64,000 nucleotides of DNA from Adiantum capillus-veneris (GCA_014529385.2 CM043959.1:62571753-62635752); one strand, 5' to 3'. Shown: positions 1 through 12,421, counted from the first letter of the stretch. The notes: a model not told the origin generated them from the sequence alone. Translations and numbers: made by a program.

Positions 1-1391
1 ACATACTCGTGCAACCAATTTAACATGATAATCAAATTTCAAACATAATTTTGTATCATCATAAAAGAGTATAGTCACTTCTTGATTCGATCAAACAAAA
101 GAGATATTACCTGTGTATATTTGTTTGTATGTTAACATGTTGTTGCTTGTAGGTTATTCTCCTTCTGCTGGCAATTTATTTCTATCATAACTTTGTCGTA
201 CGAGCTCCGAATATAGACTTCCAGGTACTCAAAACGTCGAGAATAGGTCTGGTCTACAAGGCATCGTGGACTGAATTGCAAAAAACCTCTTTCTTTGGCT
301 AAAAACACAACTTTTAGGTTGTGACTCATAAAATTTCTATTTTTGGGTCTCCACTACTTTTTCAACTTATTTTAAGTCTACCCATGTATTTTAAGCTAAA
401 ACACATAAAAATAAAACATTGATATTAATAAAAACCTTAATATTAAGAACGTTTTTATTATATTGTTCATATACAGACTATTTGGTATTCATTAATCTTT
501 ATCAAATATGTCTTTATTGTATTATTTGAAAAAAATAGACTATTCAACAATGTTTCAAATCGTGCTAAATGAAAGATATGGCCTACTACATTCTTTTCGA
601 CTTTAAGAACTTCAAAAATTAGTCCTATTACACGCACCGATGTTCGTCTTAAGGTAACGAGCGCCCAGAGAGGCGGAGCGAGGGGCATCCTATGGCTTGG
701 CTTGTTTTTTTAGTGGCAGGGGGACAGAGTTCCCTGTTTCAAATCGTTCCATCTCAGACGTAGAGAATGAGGATATTGACACACTCATGCCAAACACGAA
801 TGGATACTACTATAGAGTATAGTATGGCGATTAAGTGGACTCTGTTATAGCACAGGGTAGGGCGTTTTAATGCCATCTTCCCATTCTTATACACTCCATG
901 TATAAGAATTATTTTGTAAAGTTTAGAGACAAGTAGCCCGATCATGCATGCTACATCAAGGAAGCATTGCATGCTTGATTCTCAAATGCCCCCCCCAACG
1001 AGCGTTATTTAACACACTGATTGGAGGGCTACATTAAAACATTTTTGAAAAACAAGTAGTCAAGTGTACGGCGCGCAGTGACCAATCAAGTTAGAGATTC
1101 AGACATGAGCTATTGCGGATTAGGCAACATGGTAGATGCGGAGTGGGAGTGAGAAATGCATGAAAAGGGAGAACAAGATGCAATGGGCTCACTGTATAGA
1201 AAACAGCGCGAAGCTTGGTCCAGACAAACTTCCATACACTATGGTTCGAGAGGCAAAGCGGCTTAGAAGGAAAAATATATAGGTTTGGTTAAATTGGAAC
1301 CTAAACCGGTTCAAAAAATGTTTTAGTTAAGGAATTTGTTTTGTTATTGATAACTTAGGAAAATATCACCCTAAGTCAACCAACCAGAGAG
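1..1391. other. No recognisable gene
   Basis: AT-rich DNA. All open frames are short and resemble nothing I recognise. It may include the outer part of the left copia LTR, but I could not find that LTR's start. Confidence 0.4.
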
Positions 1392-1494
1392 ATGGTCAAG
1401 TATCGAGAGCGGCACATGTTGGAGCTATATGGCTCACTCTACTCAACTTGGTCTCAATATGAATCAGTCTTCAAGAGCTTACATAGTATGTCCC

Positions 1495-1579
<85 letters not shown>

Positions 1580-1593
1580 AATGGTATCAGAGC
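1392..1593 (+). repeat. Ty1/copia LTR end with (CT)40 and primer-binding site
   Basis: A 40-unit (CT)n array (1499-1578) is followed within four bases by TGGTATCAGAGC (1582-1593), the standard plant Ty1/copia primer-binding site complementary to initiator tRNA-Met. About 70 bp just before the array (ending near 1490) resemble 31440-31530, which also precede a (CT)n array, just downstream of a copia pol region. I infer that this is the inner edge of a 5' LTR; its outer edge is not defined. Confidence 0.65.
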
Positions 1594-2369
1594 CGTAATG
1601 ATCACGCGACAATTCAATTCATGGTGACAAAACAGAGTATGTGTATGCGATTCGCATGTACAATTCAAAATTGCTACAAGTTTTATTTTTGAGGATTGAT
1701 TCTTGTTAACTGTGGTTGTTTTATGTTAAGAAGAATATGATTAGTGTTTTGTGTGGCGTGTATTGCTAATCGATATGGTAAATCAATGATTACGTTTTCT
1801 TGTTGATTTGTCTATTCACACCCTCAATTTCGTCTCAATTTTTGGAGGTCTTCTACTCAAAATTTGGAGAAACGAGAAAAGAAAAATGGAGCATAGCGCA
1901 ATGGCACTTTTTATCCGAAACTTGTTCATCTCCTCACACTCTTCGATTTGACTCCGGGGTTTGCATCGATCGAAGTTCGCAGCAGAAAGTTATGTTGTTT
2001 TTACTACAATTGATCTTGACGCAGGTTTCATCCTCGTGCATCTTCATGAAGCGTCTGTGATCATTTTTCTAATTTTGTCATTAACTTTTTGAGTAAATAA
2101 AGCATTTTTGCTATTCATATTGCACCCGTCAATCTTGAGTCTCATGTCGCCTCTCACGTCACTCTATTTTGAGGACTCGTTTATTATTAACGTCTCCTTT
2201 TTCTTGTTTTTTGGGTGATGTCCCTCACATCTTTGGATGTTTATTGAGCATCCTTCTTGTGTTTATCATTGGCAAAACTCAGTCGTCATATTCTCTCGTC
2301 CTCAATTGCAACCTTCACCATACATGGTGTGTAGATTCTGCGATCTTATCTTATACGTCTTTTCACAAT

Positions 2370-3190
2370 CAGATATGGCTATGACTATTCTCGTCAATTG
2401 TTTTCTGTCTGGACATCGTTCTGTTCCTCCTTTCCAAGGCCAAGGATTTCCTGGTTGGGAAGCAAAGATGTTGTTAATTCTTGAAGGTGATGAACTCTCT
2501 CATATTGTCGTTGGAAATCGTATATGTCTGCCTTAGCCTATTGATACTGATCATGACGACGTGCTTATCACTGAAGAACCTATATTTGAAGACTCGCATG
2601 TTTTGTATATGGATTGGCAATGACGTGATAAAGCAACGCGTTGGTTTTTTTTTTTTGCTCTTACTGATGCCCTTTTGATTGATGTGTATAAACTGCCTAC
2701 TTACCATGACGTATGGAAGTACCTTATAGAAAATCTGTTAAAGAAATACTTTATTTGAGAGGTTTACTTAACAAGTTACAATATGAAGTTAGTACTGCCA
2801 TAACGGGACATATTCAGTCTTTTAAATCCATTATTATTCAATTTGGTGATGGTGGTGATCCTATTCCACAAAAACAAGTGATTACACTTCTCCTTCACAT
2901 GGTGAAGGACTCTTCTTATGATAACTTTGTTACCATTCTTTCTAATAAAGATGGTCTCAATTTCGACCAGGCCTGCATGTATTTAATTGAGTAATCTTAA
3001 TTTCAAGAACAATGTTGTGCTGGTCATGATACATCTATGATTTCACAAGAGGAGACAGAGTCACAATAGATGGAACGTGCTTTTTATGCTCGAAGGTGTT
3101 CATTTCAACGAGGAAACCGCAGAGATGGCCGTAGCGGTAATATTTTCTCTCGTCTCAAATTTCCTAATAAGCAATGTTGGATGGAAGTAT
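2370..3190 (+). pseudogene. Ty1/copia gag, broken
   Basis: The translation matches the copia Gag layout in two frames. First comes a PPF...GFPGWEAKMLLIL stretch (about 2430-2490). After stops and a frameshift, the UBN2-like part follows (2713-2994), with the LL-HMVKDSSYDNFV motif typical of copia Gag. It continues as AFYARR and a basic RGN/RDGRS segment to about 3175, where CCHC knuckles would follow, but homology stops at NKQCW. It lies 0.8 kb after the primer site, as expected for gag. The matching pol is not adjacent; a similar pol lies at 28.3-31.2 kb, but a single origin is not shown. Confidence 0.7.
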
Positions 3191-3199
3191 GACTGGGTG

Positions 3200-3784
3200 G
3201 TACACTTTTATGGGTTGAAATTGGTTTTTTAATAGCCACTTAATAGCTATGTCATTAGCTGTTAGCACCTGTGAAAATTTTGGATTAAAAAAACACTCAA
3301 AAAATACACCAAAAGCTCGTACGTGCGAGAGAGGGGATGGTGTCCCAAAAGCTCGTATGTGCGTGGGTGTTGAGCACATTGAGCATATTCACACATCCTC
3401 TCTTTTCAAGCAAGAAGCAATAGCAGCAGGGCACGCAGTAGTAATAGGGCACACAGCACCAGGGTAGCATGCCTCTTGGGTTCTCTCTCTCTCTGAGGCA
3501 GGGTGGTCAATATCTCCCATCCCTCTCTCTCTTTCTGTATCACACACACACAAACACACATGCATAGCTGAAAATATTTGCATATTTGAAACAAGGTGTC
3601 TTAGTCTTAAGCTTGTCACCTTCAATTGGACATGTTCTTATTACTTTTTTCCCTATCACCATTACAAGGTGCTTCATGTCCCGATAGCTTCACCACCCAG
3701 ATGTAGACCATTGTATGTTTCTTTTTCATTTTCATTTTGTTTGATGATGCATATCCATGGACACACACACATACTCACATATAC

Positions 3785-3819
<35 letters not shown>

Positions 3820-4029
3820 CTTGTTTTAGCATTAATATTTGTTATTGATGCAAAAATCCTTCTTCTTAGGAAAAAAGTGTTATTATTAACTTCTTGTGGT
3901 GAAATGACAATTAAAAATGCTATTTTGATGGTTCATTTGATTTTAAAACTAGTTTTATATGTATATTTTAGGTGGACCCCACCTCCATTTACTAGAATCC
4001 AGCATACAAATATTTGCATGTCAATATAG
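3200..4029. other. Intergenic DNA with (CT)n and (CA)n microsatellites
   Basis: No coding signal. Short (CT)n tracts occur near 3484 and 3523, (CA)n near 3541-3560, and a longer (CA)n at 3787-3814. The right edge ends in a polypyrimidine/AG acceptor-like sequence just before 4030. Confidence 0.5.
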
Positions 4030-5221
4030 GACTTCCATGAAGTCTACAACCTCAGTCTGTACGAGGTTAAGAACCTACACTTAATGGATGTTACAAAGAA
4101 AGGCTGGCTGTCCATGTTCATGGTGGTACGAACCAAAGGGCAGAACATGAATCTTCAAACCATACGGTCAGAGCTTTATGATAAATTCATGATGCTATAT
4201 CAGATGGTTTACCAAGAGTTACCTATAAACGGTGAGTGTGCTACGTGGTGAAAAGCATTTGCAATTCAAAATTGCCAAAGGGTGGACTTATCTCTCAACA
4301 AGTCCAAACACCGGGTAGCTTTGGCTGTTGTGGGTTGAGGGCTCAGTTAGTCAACTGGGGGCACATAAGCAAGGGCTCTTAGTCATTGAAGGAGAGTGTG
4401 GATACGTCAAATAGTTGGGATGTAGAGTTGGCACAGATCATGCTATCTGATGTAAAAGCTAAAGTTAGGCAGCTTGAGAGTGAAATATGGAAGGTCTCTA
4501 AATAAATCCAGCAAGCACAAGTGGAAGTGTAGATTCAATCAAAGGTAGAGACTTTCTTGAAACAATTAGAGGAATCACGAGAAGAATTAGCCACGCTTGA
4601 GGCTAGAGGCAATGTGCCGTTGGAGAGGGTGATGACGTTGCAAGTTGTGATCAGTGCTAACTTGCAAGTTCTCGGTGTTCTTGGTGTTGCAGAGGGTGCC
4701 ATGTCTAAAAACAACAATGCTGCATCCATACAGTTGATTTGTGAACACTTAAAAGATACTGTTGTACCTCCTATTGTGTGTTTAAACAGTTTTGCTAAAA
4801 AAAAATTCCAATACAAGAGAGGCTGCAACAAAAGAATGTGCACTTGGTGAGACTCAAAAATCAGGAGGCTTTTGTTGGTAGTTCAATTTTACAATTGCAA
4901 CATGTCAAAGCACCTGTATTCTCTCCATCACCTCCAATGCCAAATGTAGGTCGAGGCACTATATTTATTGACAAACCGTGCACAACCTCTGTGTTGGAAC
5001 TTAAAGATAAAATGTTGGTGGGTGTTTGCATGCTACCATGCCAACACCCCTATCACAGTTTTTGTTTCGCAACTTTGTCCACGTTGAATGAATCCTACTT
5101 GGCGGAGGGATGCGGCATAGAGATCCCTACTTTTGTGAAGATGATGTTTGGTGCAGAGACAACGTCCGTGGCAGAAGACAAAGTTACTCCAATAGGTGTG
5201 TTCCCAATTTTGGTAACTTAA
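4030..5221 (+). pseudogene. Unknown multi-exon coding remnant with coiled coil and RING-like cysteine/histidine cluster
   Basis: I do not recognise the family. The first open stretch (4030-4231) starts after an AG and ends at a good GTGAGT donor. It encodes a charged segment with DVTKKGWLSMF. A second stretch (about 4380-4850) reads as heptad-rich coiled coil (SDVKAKVRQLESEIWK, QLEESREELATLEARG) with two in-frame stops. After a frameshift, 4838-5221 encodes CMLPCQHPYHSFC and a later C, like a degenerate RING or zinc ribbon. Stops and the frameshift argue for a pseudogene or a decayed transposon-carried gene. The TAGCTATTA repeat block follows at once. Confidence 0.45.
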
Positions 5222-5229
5222 GCTCCAAA

Positions 5230-7150
5230 CGAAGGAAAAGTTGTATTAGTAACCAAAAGTATTAGTAATAAGATATACTAGTAACCAATAGCTGTCGAAT
5301 AGCTTGTAAGTAACTCCTCACACAGTTTTTGACGAATTACCAATAACTGCTTTTCATGAAGCTTTTAAACATCTATTAGTTTGCCATTGGCTTCTATAGC
5401 TAGTGGGTGATAGCTATCTGCTAAGTTTAGAGAGACCTACTAGCTGGTAATAGCTACTTGACTCTTGTTACATAGCTCCAGAATAGTTGTTGATTGTGTA
5501 AGCAAATACTTTCTCATTCCCTAGTGGCCAATATTCCTAGCTATTAGCATATAATAGCTCTCTAATAGCTTGTAACTAGCTATTACATATTTTCTTGTCC
5601 CAAAGCTTTTGACCGGCTATGAGGTAGCTATTGACTTTCATAGCTGTACTATAGTTATTGATAGTGTGTAGATATACACACTCAATCACCATGTGGCCAC
5701 TATTCCTAGTTAGCAACAAGAAATAGTTGTTTACATTAGGAAAATTTTGAACTCATTTTTGGGCCTTTTAAGAGTGCCACATCATCAAAGTTGTACAAAA
5801 GAAAGCAACCCGGTAGACCCCTCTAAATATTGCTTCGAACCCCATGATATGACCTATCATTGGAAAGTTCTTGCAAAATGGATTCTAAAGAGCCAAGGTC
5901 CAAAAAGTTTGGCTGACTTCTATGAATGTTTTACCATTTTTTTTCAATCAGCCAGGTTTTGTTACCATAACGGTAATCTAAAATCACCTTTTTCTAGATG
6001 TACATGAAGGCAATGTCTGATACATGCATGCTATATATCAATAGATAGCATTTGAAGAGTAGATTCTAAATGTCCAACCTCCGACAAGTTTGGATCTTAT
6101 TTACAAAAAATTTACCGATCCCCACTTTTTGAAAGCTATGCCACATCAACAATTCTTACAAGGCCCATTTTTTAGTCCAAACTTTTCCTAATGATAGCTT
6201 TCAAGTAGACATTATAGACCCAAACTTGGCTATAGTTGCTTCTCAAACGGCTTTTAACCAGCTATTAGGTAGCTATCATCTACCATAGCTAGCGGGTGAT
6301 GACCATTTTACAGGTTTGGAGAGCTATTAGCTGGAAGTACCTATTTGATCTATTATTAATAGCTGTGTGATAGAGATTTTAATCAGCTATGAGTTAGCTA
6401 TTGACTTCCATAGCTAGTGGATGATAGCTGTTTTCCACAGCTAGTGAGTGATAGCTATTTTGCAGATTTGGAGAGCTATTAGCTGGAAGTAGCTATTGAC
6501 CACAGCTATTGTCTTCCACAGCTAGTGGGTAATAGCTTTTTGCCAATTATGGAGAGCTATTAGCTAGAAGTAGCCATCTGGAGCTGTTATTAATAGCTAC
6601 TTGACAATACTTATAACCAACTATACAGAGAGCTTAGAACCAGCTATTAGGTAGCTATTGTCTTCCATAGCTATTGGGTTGGGTAATAGCTATTTGGATG
6701 TTTTGAGAGCTATTAGCGGAAGTAGCTATCCCAAAAGCTATTAAGTAGCTATTGTCTTCCATAGCTAGTGGGTAATAGATATTTGCCAAGTTTTGAGAGC
6801 TTTTAGTTGGAAGTAGCTATTTGTCAGTATAGCTATTAGGTAGCTTTTAATCTACTATTGGGTATCTATTGTCTTTCATAGTGGGTGATAGCTACCTGAT
6901 AGGTTTAGAGAGCTACTGGCTGGTAAAAGCTACTTTATGCTTGTTAAATAGATCCATATTAGCTGTTGATTGTGTGCTATATACTCTTAGTGACTATGTG
7001 GCTAGTATTGCCTAGTTATTTACAACCAATTGCTGCTCAATAGCTTGCAAGCAGATAGGCTATAACTACTTCTCAAAAAGCTTTTTACTAGTTATTAATA
7101 ACTGCCTGACATATAGCTTTAACCAGCTAGTGCATGATAGCCATTTGTTA
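5230..7150. repeat. TAGCTATTA-type short-repeat block, probably a large TIR/foldback element
   Basis: About 1.9 kb in which imperfect copies of TAGCTATTAG, often as near-palindromic TAATAGCTATTA, recur every 20-60 bp with spacers such as CTTCCATAGCTAGTGGGT. A central stretch (about 5750-6130) lacks the motif and holds two diverged copies of a 95-bp core. The second (about 6015-6120) is clearly similar to the centre of the small MITE at 49950-50238, which has its own subterminal motif TGCTAACTAGCAC. I infer an element with amplified subterminal repeats. Weaker copies of the motif lie near 7745-7770. Confidence 0.55.
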
Positions 7151-7319
7151 GGTTCAAAAAGCTAGTATCAGGTAAATGCTACTTGATACTTGTTAATGAG
7201 CTCCCTAATAGCTGTTGATTGTGTGTGGTAAATATTTTCTCATTCACTATGCAACAAGTATTTCTAGTTGTTAACAACCAATAGTTGTCTAATAGTGTTT
7301 TGAAAATTTTGACTATGTT

Positions 7320-9775
7320 TCCAAAAGGTTGACTTCCTTTTTTATTTGTTGCTCCGCATCTCTTTGTGACAGCAGCTGATTGTGTTCCAACCACATGTAT
7401 GTTCACACCAACTAAGACATCTGGTGGACATACAATGCAGTCATCAGGATTCACAGTCGGCTTTGATTGTTGGGGAGAATCCCTAGGCAAGTCTTCTTGC
7501 AGCCCCTTCAAGATTTCACAGCTACCAATTTAAAAAAAATATAGTACTTGTGACGTTGCTGTGGGCTGCTCCACAAGTCGAAAAGATGGTCTTCAAAGCA
7601 AAGGTGAGGTCCGAGAGTATCTTGCTAAGTTTCAAGTTTTGTACCTCTCCAGCCATGCTATGGCTACATGTTGTTGGCAAGGTATTGCCGAGTTTTAGGT
7701 GGTGTATGACAATTGTTAGCCAGTTAATATTTACTTATTAGCCAGCTTCTAGATAGCTATTAAGTAGCTTTCAAGGTACTTCTAGTTTAATCACTTCTTC
7801 CATTGCAGCTCCAGGGATCTTTGAGACACCTAGTGATGTTCTAGAGGCAAGAGCTAGAGACATAGAGGACAAGGTAAAACAGGGAAAGCTTACAAGAGGT
7901 GGCAAGCACGGGCAAAGCATGTCTAGGAGGTTGACAAGAAGGTCTGTAATTGCATACGGAGCTGAAAATGAAGATAAAAATAGTGATATATTGATTCAGA
8001 AAGGTATACCTTAGAAAATTTAGTGTCAGCCCACTTACACGTGGTTCAATTCTTTTGTGTCTTTTTGGAGCACTTACTGATGGCATAGAAACATGCAGAA
8101 TCTCTTGTCAATAAAAATTGTGGAGAAATTCTAGAGAACATGTTGGCAGAAGCAAGAAGACAGAGGCAAGGGTCAGCAAAGACACCATCCAAGAGGATGA
8201 AGAAAACTATGTTCAATAAAACTCCTCCAGATGTTAGGAGTGTCAGTGAAATCCCTTGCCCAGATGCTAAAACAGAAAGGCATGCAAAGGATGCTGGCGA
8301 AGACCTCGCTCTGCCTCGGGTAATTGACCTAACGATGGATGGTGTTGAAGGCCCTGCTCTTGATATAGTTTTTGATGCAAGCCTAAACAGTGAAGTCCCT
8401 GTTCATCATATGAGTGTTGATGGTACCGTGCCTGCTCTTGATACATTTGTTGATGCAAGCCTAAGCAGTGAAGTCCTTGTTCATCATGTGAGAGTTGATG
8501 GTAGTGTTGATGGCAGTGTGCCTGCTCCACAGCAAGTTCATCAACAAACCCCTGTGGCTAATCACCCTGCTACTTCTTCTTGTCACACAAGTACCACAAG
8601 CCAAGACCATGGTGTTGTTCTATGGTCCCCTGATGCAGCTTTAAATTTTTCTATTTCAAGGACATATTAATTATGAATGCTATTCCAAGCTGTTTTTGCA
8701 AATATTGTGTTGTTTTTGCCCGCAAATAGTCACCTTATGTACACAGTGTTGTGTATGAAGTAATTCATAAGGAATTGATGTTGATGCTAGTAGTATGTCC
8801 ACCGTCAAAAACGAACGCCCAAGTCAAGGCCAAAAAATCTCGTCATAGATCACCCATTTTAAAAGGTGGAGATGGTACGTGGCGCTCAAGCAAATGTACC
8901 ACATCAGGTTGGCACATGTTCATGGGCTTTCCCAAATTGCAATGATCTGAGCAGGATGCTTGCATCAGCTAAGGAGGATTATCATGTTGTCCCAAAAAGT
9001 GTGCAAACTGATCCTCGGGCTCTTATTTTGGATATGAATGGTCTTTTGATTCATAAAGTAGATTTGGAACAAGATATTTTTTTCCCAGCATGGAATTTTC
9101 AATATGACCACGTACTAGAGGAGAGGCCAAGAAGGATATACTTCCTTGTGCGGCCCGATGCTTGCAAGGCAGTTATTATTGTGGGTAGCAACTCATTTCA
9201 ATGTCTTCATTTGGAGATCAGCCATGAAACATAATGTTGTGAAGCGTTTTCGTGAGTCCTTTCCAGGTTTATGAGGACTGGTAGCAGCGCTCATTGTAGA
9301 GACTTCCTATAATGTGCTTCATAATCACAAAATCAAGGGCATTTTCTTCAAGCACCTCAATGATTTTTGGAATAGGTGTAATGGTCAATTTGGTCCATAC
9401 AATACGCTACTCGTTGATGACAATTTGTACAAGTGTATATTTATTTTTTCTAGAAATTGCAGCATTGTGCGAGAGTTTGGCTCACCTAATGATACAACTC
9501 GAAGGCCATTCCTTACACATAAGCTTGGCCCATGGTTGTACAAGTACCTAAAGGCAGGGGATACAAAGCACTTTGTTACCGGAGGAGGAGATGTGTTTGG
9601 CACCTGAAGCAGTGAGGAGGGCTTGATTTTTAAGGATCTTATAGAGTTGCATGGACAAGGAAACCTAGAGTGCCGTGGTCGTGTTAGATGGGGCAAAATT
9701 GAAAAGAAGACCTCTGAGGAGAATGAGCGGGAGGCATCTGACTTAGCGGGGGATTTCCCATAGCAAAAGGAGGCC
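7320..9775 (+). pseudogene. FCP1/HAD-type (NLI-interacting-factor-like) phosphatase gene, decayed
   Basis: The C-terminal part is a plant FCP1-homology HAD domain. Motif I is LILDMNGLL near 9031, where the DMNG form lacks the second Asp of classic DxDx[T/V]. An FIWRSAMKHNV motif follows (about 9210), then NTLLVDDNLYK (9400-9425) as the acidic motif and a HKLGPWLYKYL tail. A frameshift near 9180-9190, a stop at about 9268 and another after 9604 break it; coding-like sequence runs on to about 9770. Upstream are likely exons: an open stretch about 7350-7530, one about 7555-7700 (CSTSRKDGLQSKGEVREYL), one from 7807 after a ttgcag acceptor, and 8140-8670. The last encodes an acidic protein with a SUMO-interaction-like VIDLT and a tandem duplication of D-ASL-SEV-VHH-VDG. 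Whether these all belong to one gene is inference. Confidence 0.55.
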
Positions 9776-9941
9776 TACAAGGTGGTGTGGGATAAGGTTT
9801 GTTCTAAACAGCCTGGATAGACCCTCTTGTGCACATTGGTGGATTGCCTCTGATGTTTGGACAGACTGCCTTTGTAACATTGGGTGCTTGTAGCTTCTGT
9901 GCAGATTTAGAGAATCCCGTCTGGTCATCCTATTTGTAACA

Positions 9942-10140
9942 CACTACAAGAGGTTGTGTGCTCTTGTGACGCTTATAGCGACGGAAATACATTGGGTTTT
10001 TTAAACCCCCGGCGTCGCTAAAAGCGTCGATACGAGAACATCGCTATCGCAGTCTCTATCAGCGTCGCTATATAGCGACGCATATAGCGACGTTGCAGAG
10101 CCATAAATAGTGACGCTGCAGTGCACAATTTAGCGACGCG
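9942..10140 (-). repeat. Outer CACTA left terminus with GCGTCGC subterminal repeats
   Basis: The TIR CACTACAAGAGGTT is followed by about ten copies of AGCGACG/CGTCGCT in both orientations. These are the probable binding sites of the element's DNA-binding protein. Confidence 0.85.
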
Positions 10141-10157
10141 CGAGATTAACAAAATTT

Positions 10158-10186
10158 GGTGGCAGGGCATTGAATGCCCTCCCACC
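10158..10186. other. Perfect-arm hairpin before CACTA terminus (outer copy)
   Basis: Inverted repeat starting GGTGGCAGGGCATT with a 1-bp centre and one arm mismatch. It sits just inside the subterminal repeats. A clean version exists in the inner copy at 18713-18741. Confidence 0.7.
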
Positions 10187-10554
10187 CATCAACCATATTG
10201 AATGTTTCATTGGTCTATTTACCTTTGAAAAAAAGTACAAAGGTAAATATAGACCCAAAATAGTCAGCCACAAGACAATATAATCATTAACTCCATCATC
10301 CATAGTACGTATTGTTTGAAAAATAAAGATACAAAAATGACAAGCCTGAATTGATGGAAGTAAATAAATGACAATTGTACATAGCAGCAAAATCACTTGA
10401 TTGTTAATCATCGCAAATGTAATAGTTCCAAACCATTGTCATTATTTAAAAAATATACATGGTTTTCAAAAATACATAGTTACATGGTCTCATGATACAT
10501 AAGCTAGGACAAAAAGAAACTAATTCTATCTAGCTATGGCTAAATTGACGTCGT

Positions 10555-11344
10555 CTAATCAGACGTCTCATCGCGTCCAAGCGGCGTATCTGTCAGATTC
10601 TGCAAAAAAAAACAATAAGATAGCTTTTTGTAAGTATAAACATATAACGAGCGACGTTTATAAAACAATACAATAAATAGAAAAGAATAAACCCTAATAC
10701 TAACCATGCTGCCGCGAGAAGTCAAGATATCTATAAGAGCGTTTAAGCCTTCCTGCCTGCGTACTCACACTCGTACGGAGTGGGATCACGTCCTGTAAAC
10801 GACCACTGTCAAAACATACAAAGAATCCATTATGTTAGAATTTCAAATAGCCATAAACCCTAAACTATCGAACATAGATGCAAAAACACTTACAAAATCG
10901 GCCTCAAATGATGCCCACCCGCCGCTCCCCAAGTGGTACGAGCTCCCTGCCTCTACTCGCGCTCTGGCTACCTCCTTTTGTTGCTTCCACTTGTCGGGAT
11001 TCTCACGCTCGTCTTTCTTCACATGCTTCCAATCTTCTTTGGATATCCAATCTGGTCTGTTCCATCCATGCTTGATTGCTTTTTGCACTTCGGAATGCTT
11101 ATGCTTGCAGTATTCGCGCATTCAAACCTTCATCACATCTTCATTGAAGCGGTCATCCCGCGTTGGAACGGGAAACTCTTCATGAAGCATGCTGATGACT
11201 CTGTCTTTTAATTCATTTGGTACTTTACTCCAGGTGTTTAGTATGTAGTGTCTAAACACCTAAGAGCAAAGACCCCACATGCGTGAAATCACCTTCTTGC
11301 CGTCATCATCCAAGATGATGCCTCCGCTAAAGTTGATGGAGGAA
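10555..11344 (-). pseudogene. 3' part of outer CACTA second gene (TnpA-like), cut by insertion
   Basis: On the minus strand this holds the last two small exons and the C-terminal half of the main exon, homologous to inner 17600-18394. The conserved block from REYCKHK to HLGSGGWASFEADF is open and resembles the plant Ptta/En/Spm Transposase_24 domain. The reading is interrupted at 11344, where the inner element entered; the upstream half resumes at 18995 in the same orientation, sharing the 3-bp duplication GAA. The terminal TAG (10555-10557) corresponds to the inner stop. Confidence 0.85.
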
Positions 11345-11364
11345 CACTACAAGAGGCTCTTCAC

Positions 11365-11520
11365 ATTAGCGACGCTCACACAGCGACGCTCAAAAAAAAA
11401 AATCCCGGCGTCGCTATGAGCGTCGCTATAAGCGTCGCTATGAGCGTCGCAAATTTACAAAGAAATTTGCGACGCTCATAGCGACGCTCATAGCGACGCT
11501 CACTGGGGTAAAAAAAATAA
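11365..11520 (+). repeat. Inner CACTA left subterminal repeats
   Basis: About ten AGCGTCGC/GCGACGCT units in both orientations, with an A-tract between the first units, next to the left TIR. Confidence 0.85.
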
Positions 11521-11589
11521 CCGAGCGCGCCCAAAAACTCAGATCTCAGATCTGAGTTTTTCGGCGCCCTCAAGCAAAGAGCAGGTAAC

Positions 11590-11597
11590 GCTATCCC

Positions 11598-11634
<37 letters not shown>

Positions 11635-11635
11635 C

Positions 11636-11671
<36 letters not shown>

Positions 11672-11791
11672 AGAGGAAGGAGAGCCAGGTATGCTCCTTC
11701 TCTCTCCTCATTCTCATGTTCCCTTCCCCTCTTTCTCTCTCCATCGCGCTCTCTCTCACACACACACACATACACACACACATATAGTGTT

Positions 11792-11855
<64 letters not shown>

Positions 11856-12080
11856 CAAAAACGCACACATACATAAACAAAGAATGCACACACACATTGA
11901 GAGAGAAAAAGAGAGAGAGAGCATGCATAAACAAAAAACGCACGCATTGAGAGAGGAAAAGAGAGAGAGAACATGCATAAACAAAAAACGCACACATTGA
12001 GAGAGGAAAAGAGAAAGAAAACATGCATACGATCCAAAAAAACGCACACACATTGAGAGAGAAAGAAAGAGAAACTAAGG
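11590..12080. repeat. Microsatellite-rich 5' region of inner CACTA
   Basis: Contains (CT)n at 11599-11632, (CA)n at 11641-11667, (CA)n near 11757-11782, and (GA)n at 11795-11853. Three to four short tandem modules follow (about 11860-12060), each with ACGCACACATTGAGAGAG and GCATGCATAAACAAA. It is probably untranslated leader or promoter of the transposase. Confidence 0.75.
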
Positions 12081-12169
12081 GAGCGTCGTAGGAAACTAAT
12101 TAAAATTAAAAGACCTAAAGATCTAGCCGACGAGGAGTTGAACTGAAGACCTATTATTCAAGAGAGAAA

Positions 12170-12220
12170 TGGCATAATCAATCTATCATACTTGGCATGA
12201 GTGATAGAAAGGTTATACCA
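12170..12220. repeat. Hairpin module of the CACTA 5' region (single copy)
   Basis: An imperfect hairpin with outer arms TGGCATAATC/GGTTATACCA and perfect inner arms TCTATCA/TGATAGA. It is bounded on each side by CGTCGTAGGAAACTA (12086 and 12288). The outer element has two tandem copies near 22.73 and 22.92 kb. Confidence 0.6.
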
Positions 12221-12331
12221 TTTATCTCTTTTTATTGGCACACACATCCACACACGCGCACACACACAGGAAGAAGAGAGTTATAACGTCGTAGGAAACT
12301 ATTTTAAAAGACGTTAAAGATTAGGTTATAT

Positions 12332-12421
12332 GTAGACTTACATTAAATTAGATTTAGGTTTATTTTTAACTAGATTTACATTTATTTAAGCTAGATTTAG
12401 ATTTATGTTATATTAGATTAG
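12332..12421 (+). repeat. Direct repeat left of HMA fragment
   Basis: AT-rich segment beginning TAGACTTACATTAAATTAG. It recurs with few changes at 12636-12719, bracketing the captured HMA sequence. Confidence 0.65.

Noticed and set aside
5230-7150. CRISPR-like interpretation of the TAGCTATTA repeats
   Set aside because: Repeats are irregular in length and spacing and occur in both orientations, in plant DNA.
10130-10411. Open frame with IWLMGGRAFNALPP shared by inner and outer CACTA ends
   Set aside because: It spans the terminal hairpin and untranslated 3' region; conservation is explained by the transposon DNA itself.
11598-12053. Long open frames made of SLSLSL, RERERE or CVCVCV
   Set aside because: They are translations of dinucleotide microsatellites, which lack stops in several frames. 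The same applies at 1.4, 23, 31.5, 41.7, 42, 53.3 and 59.4 kb.
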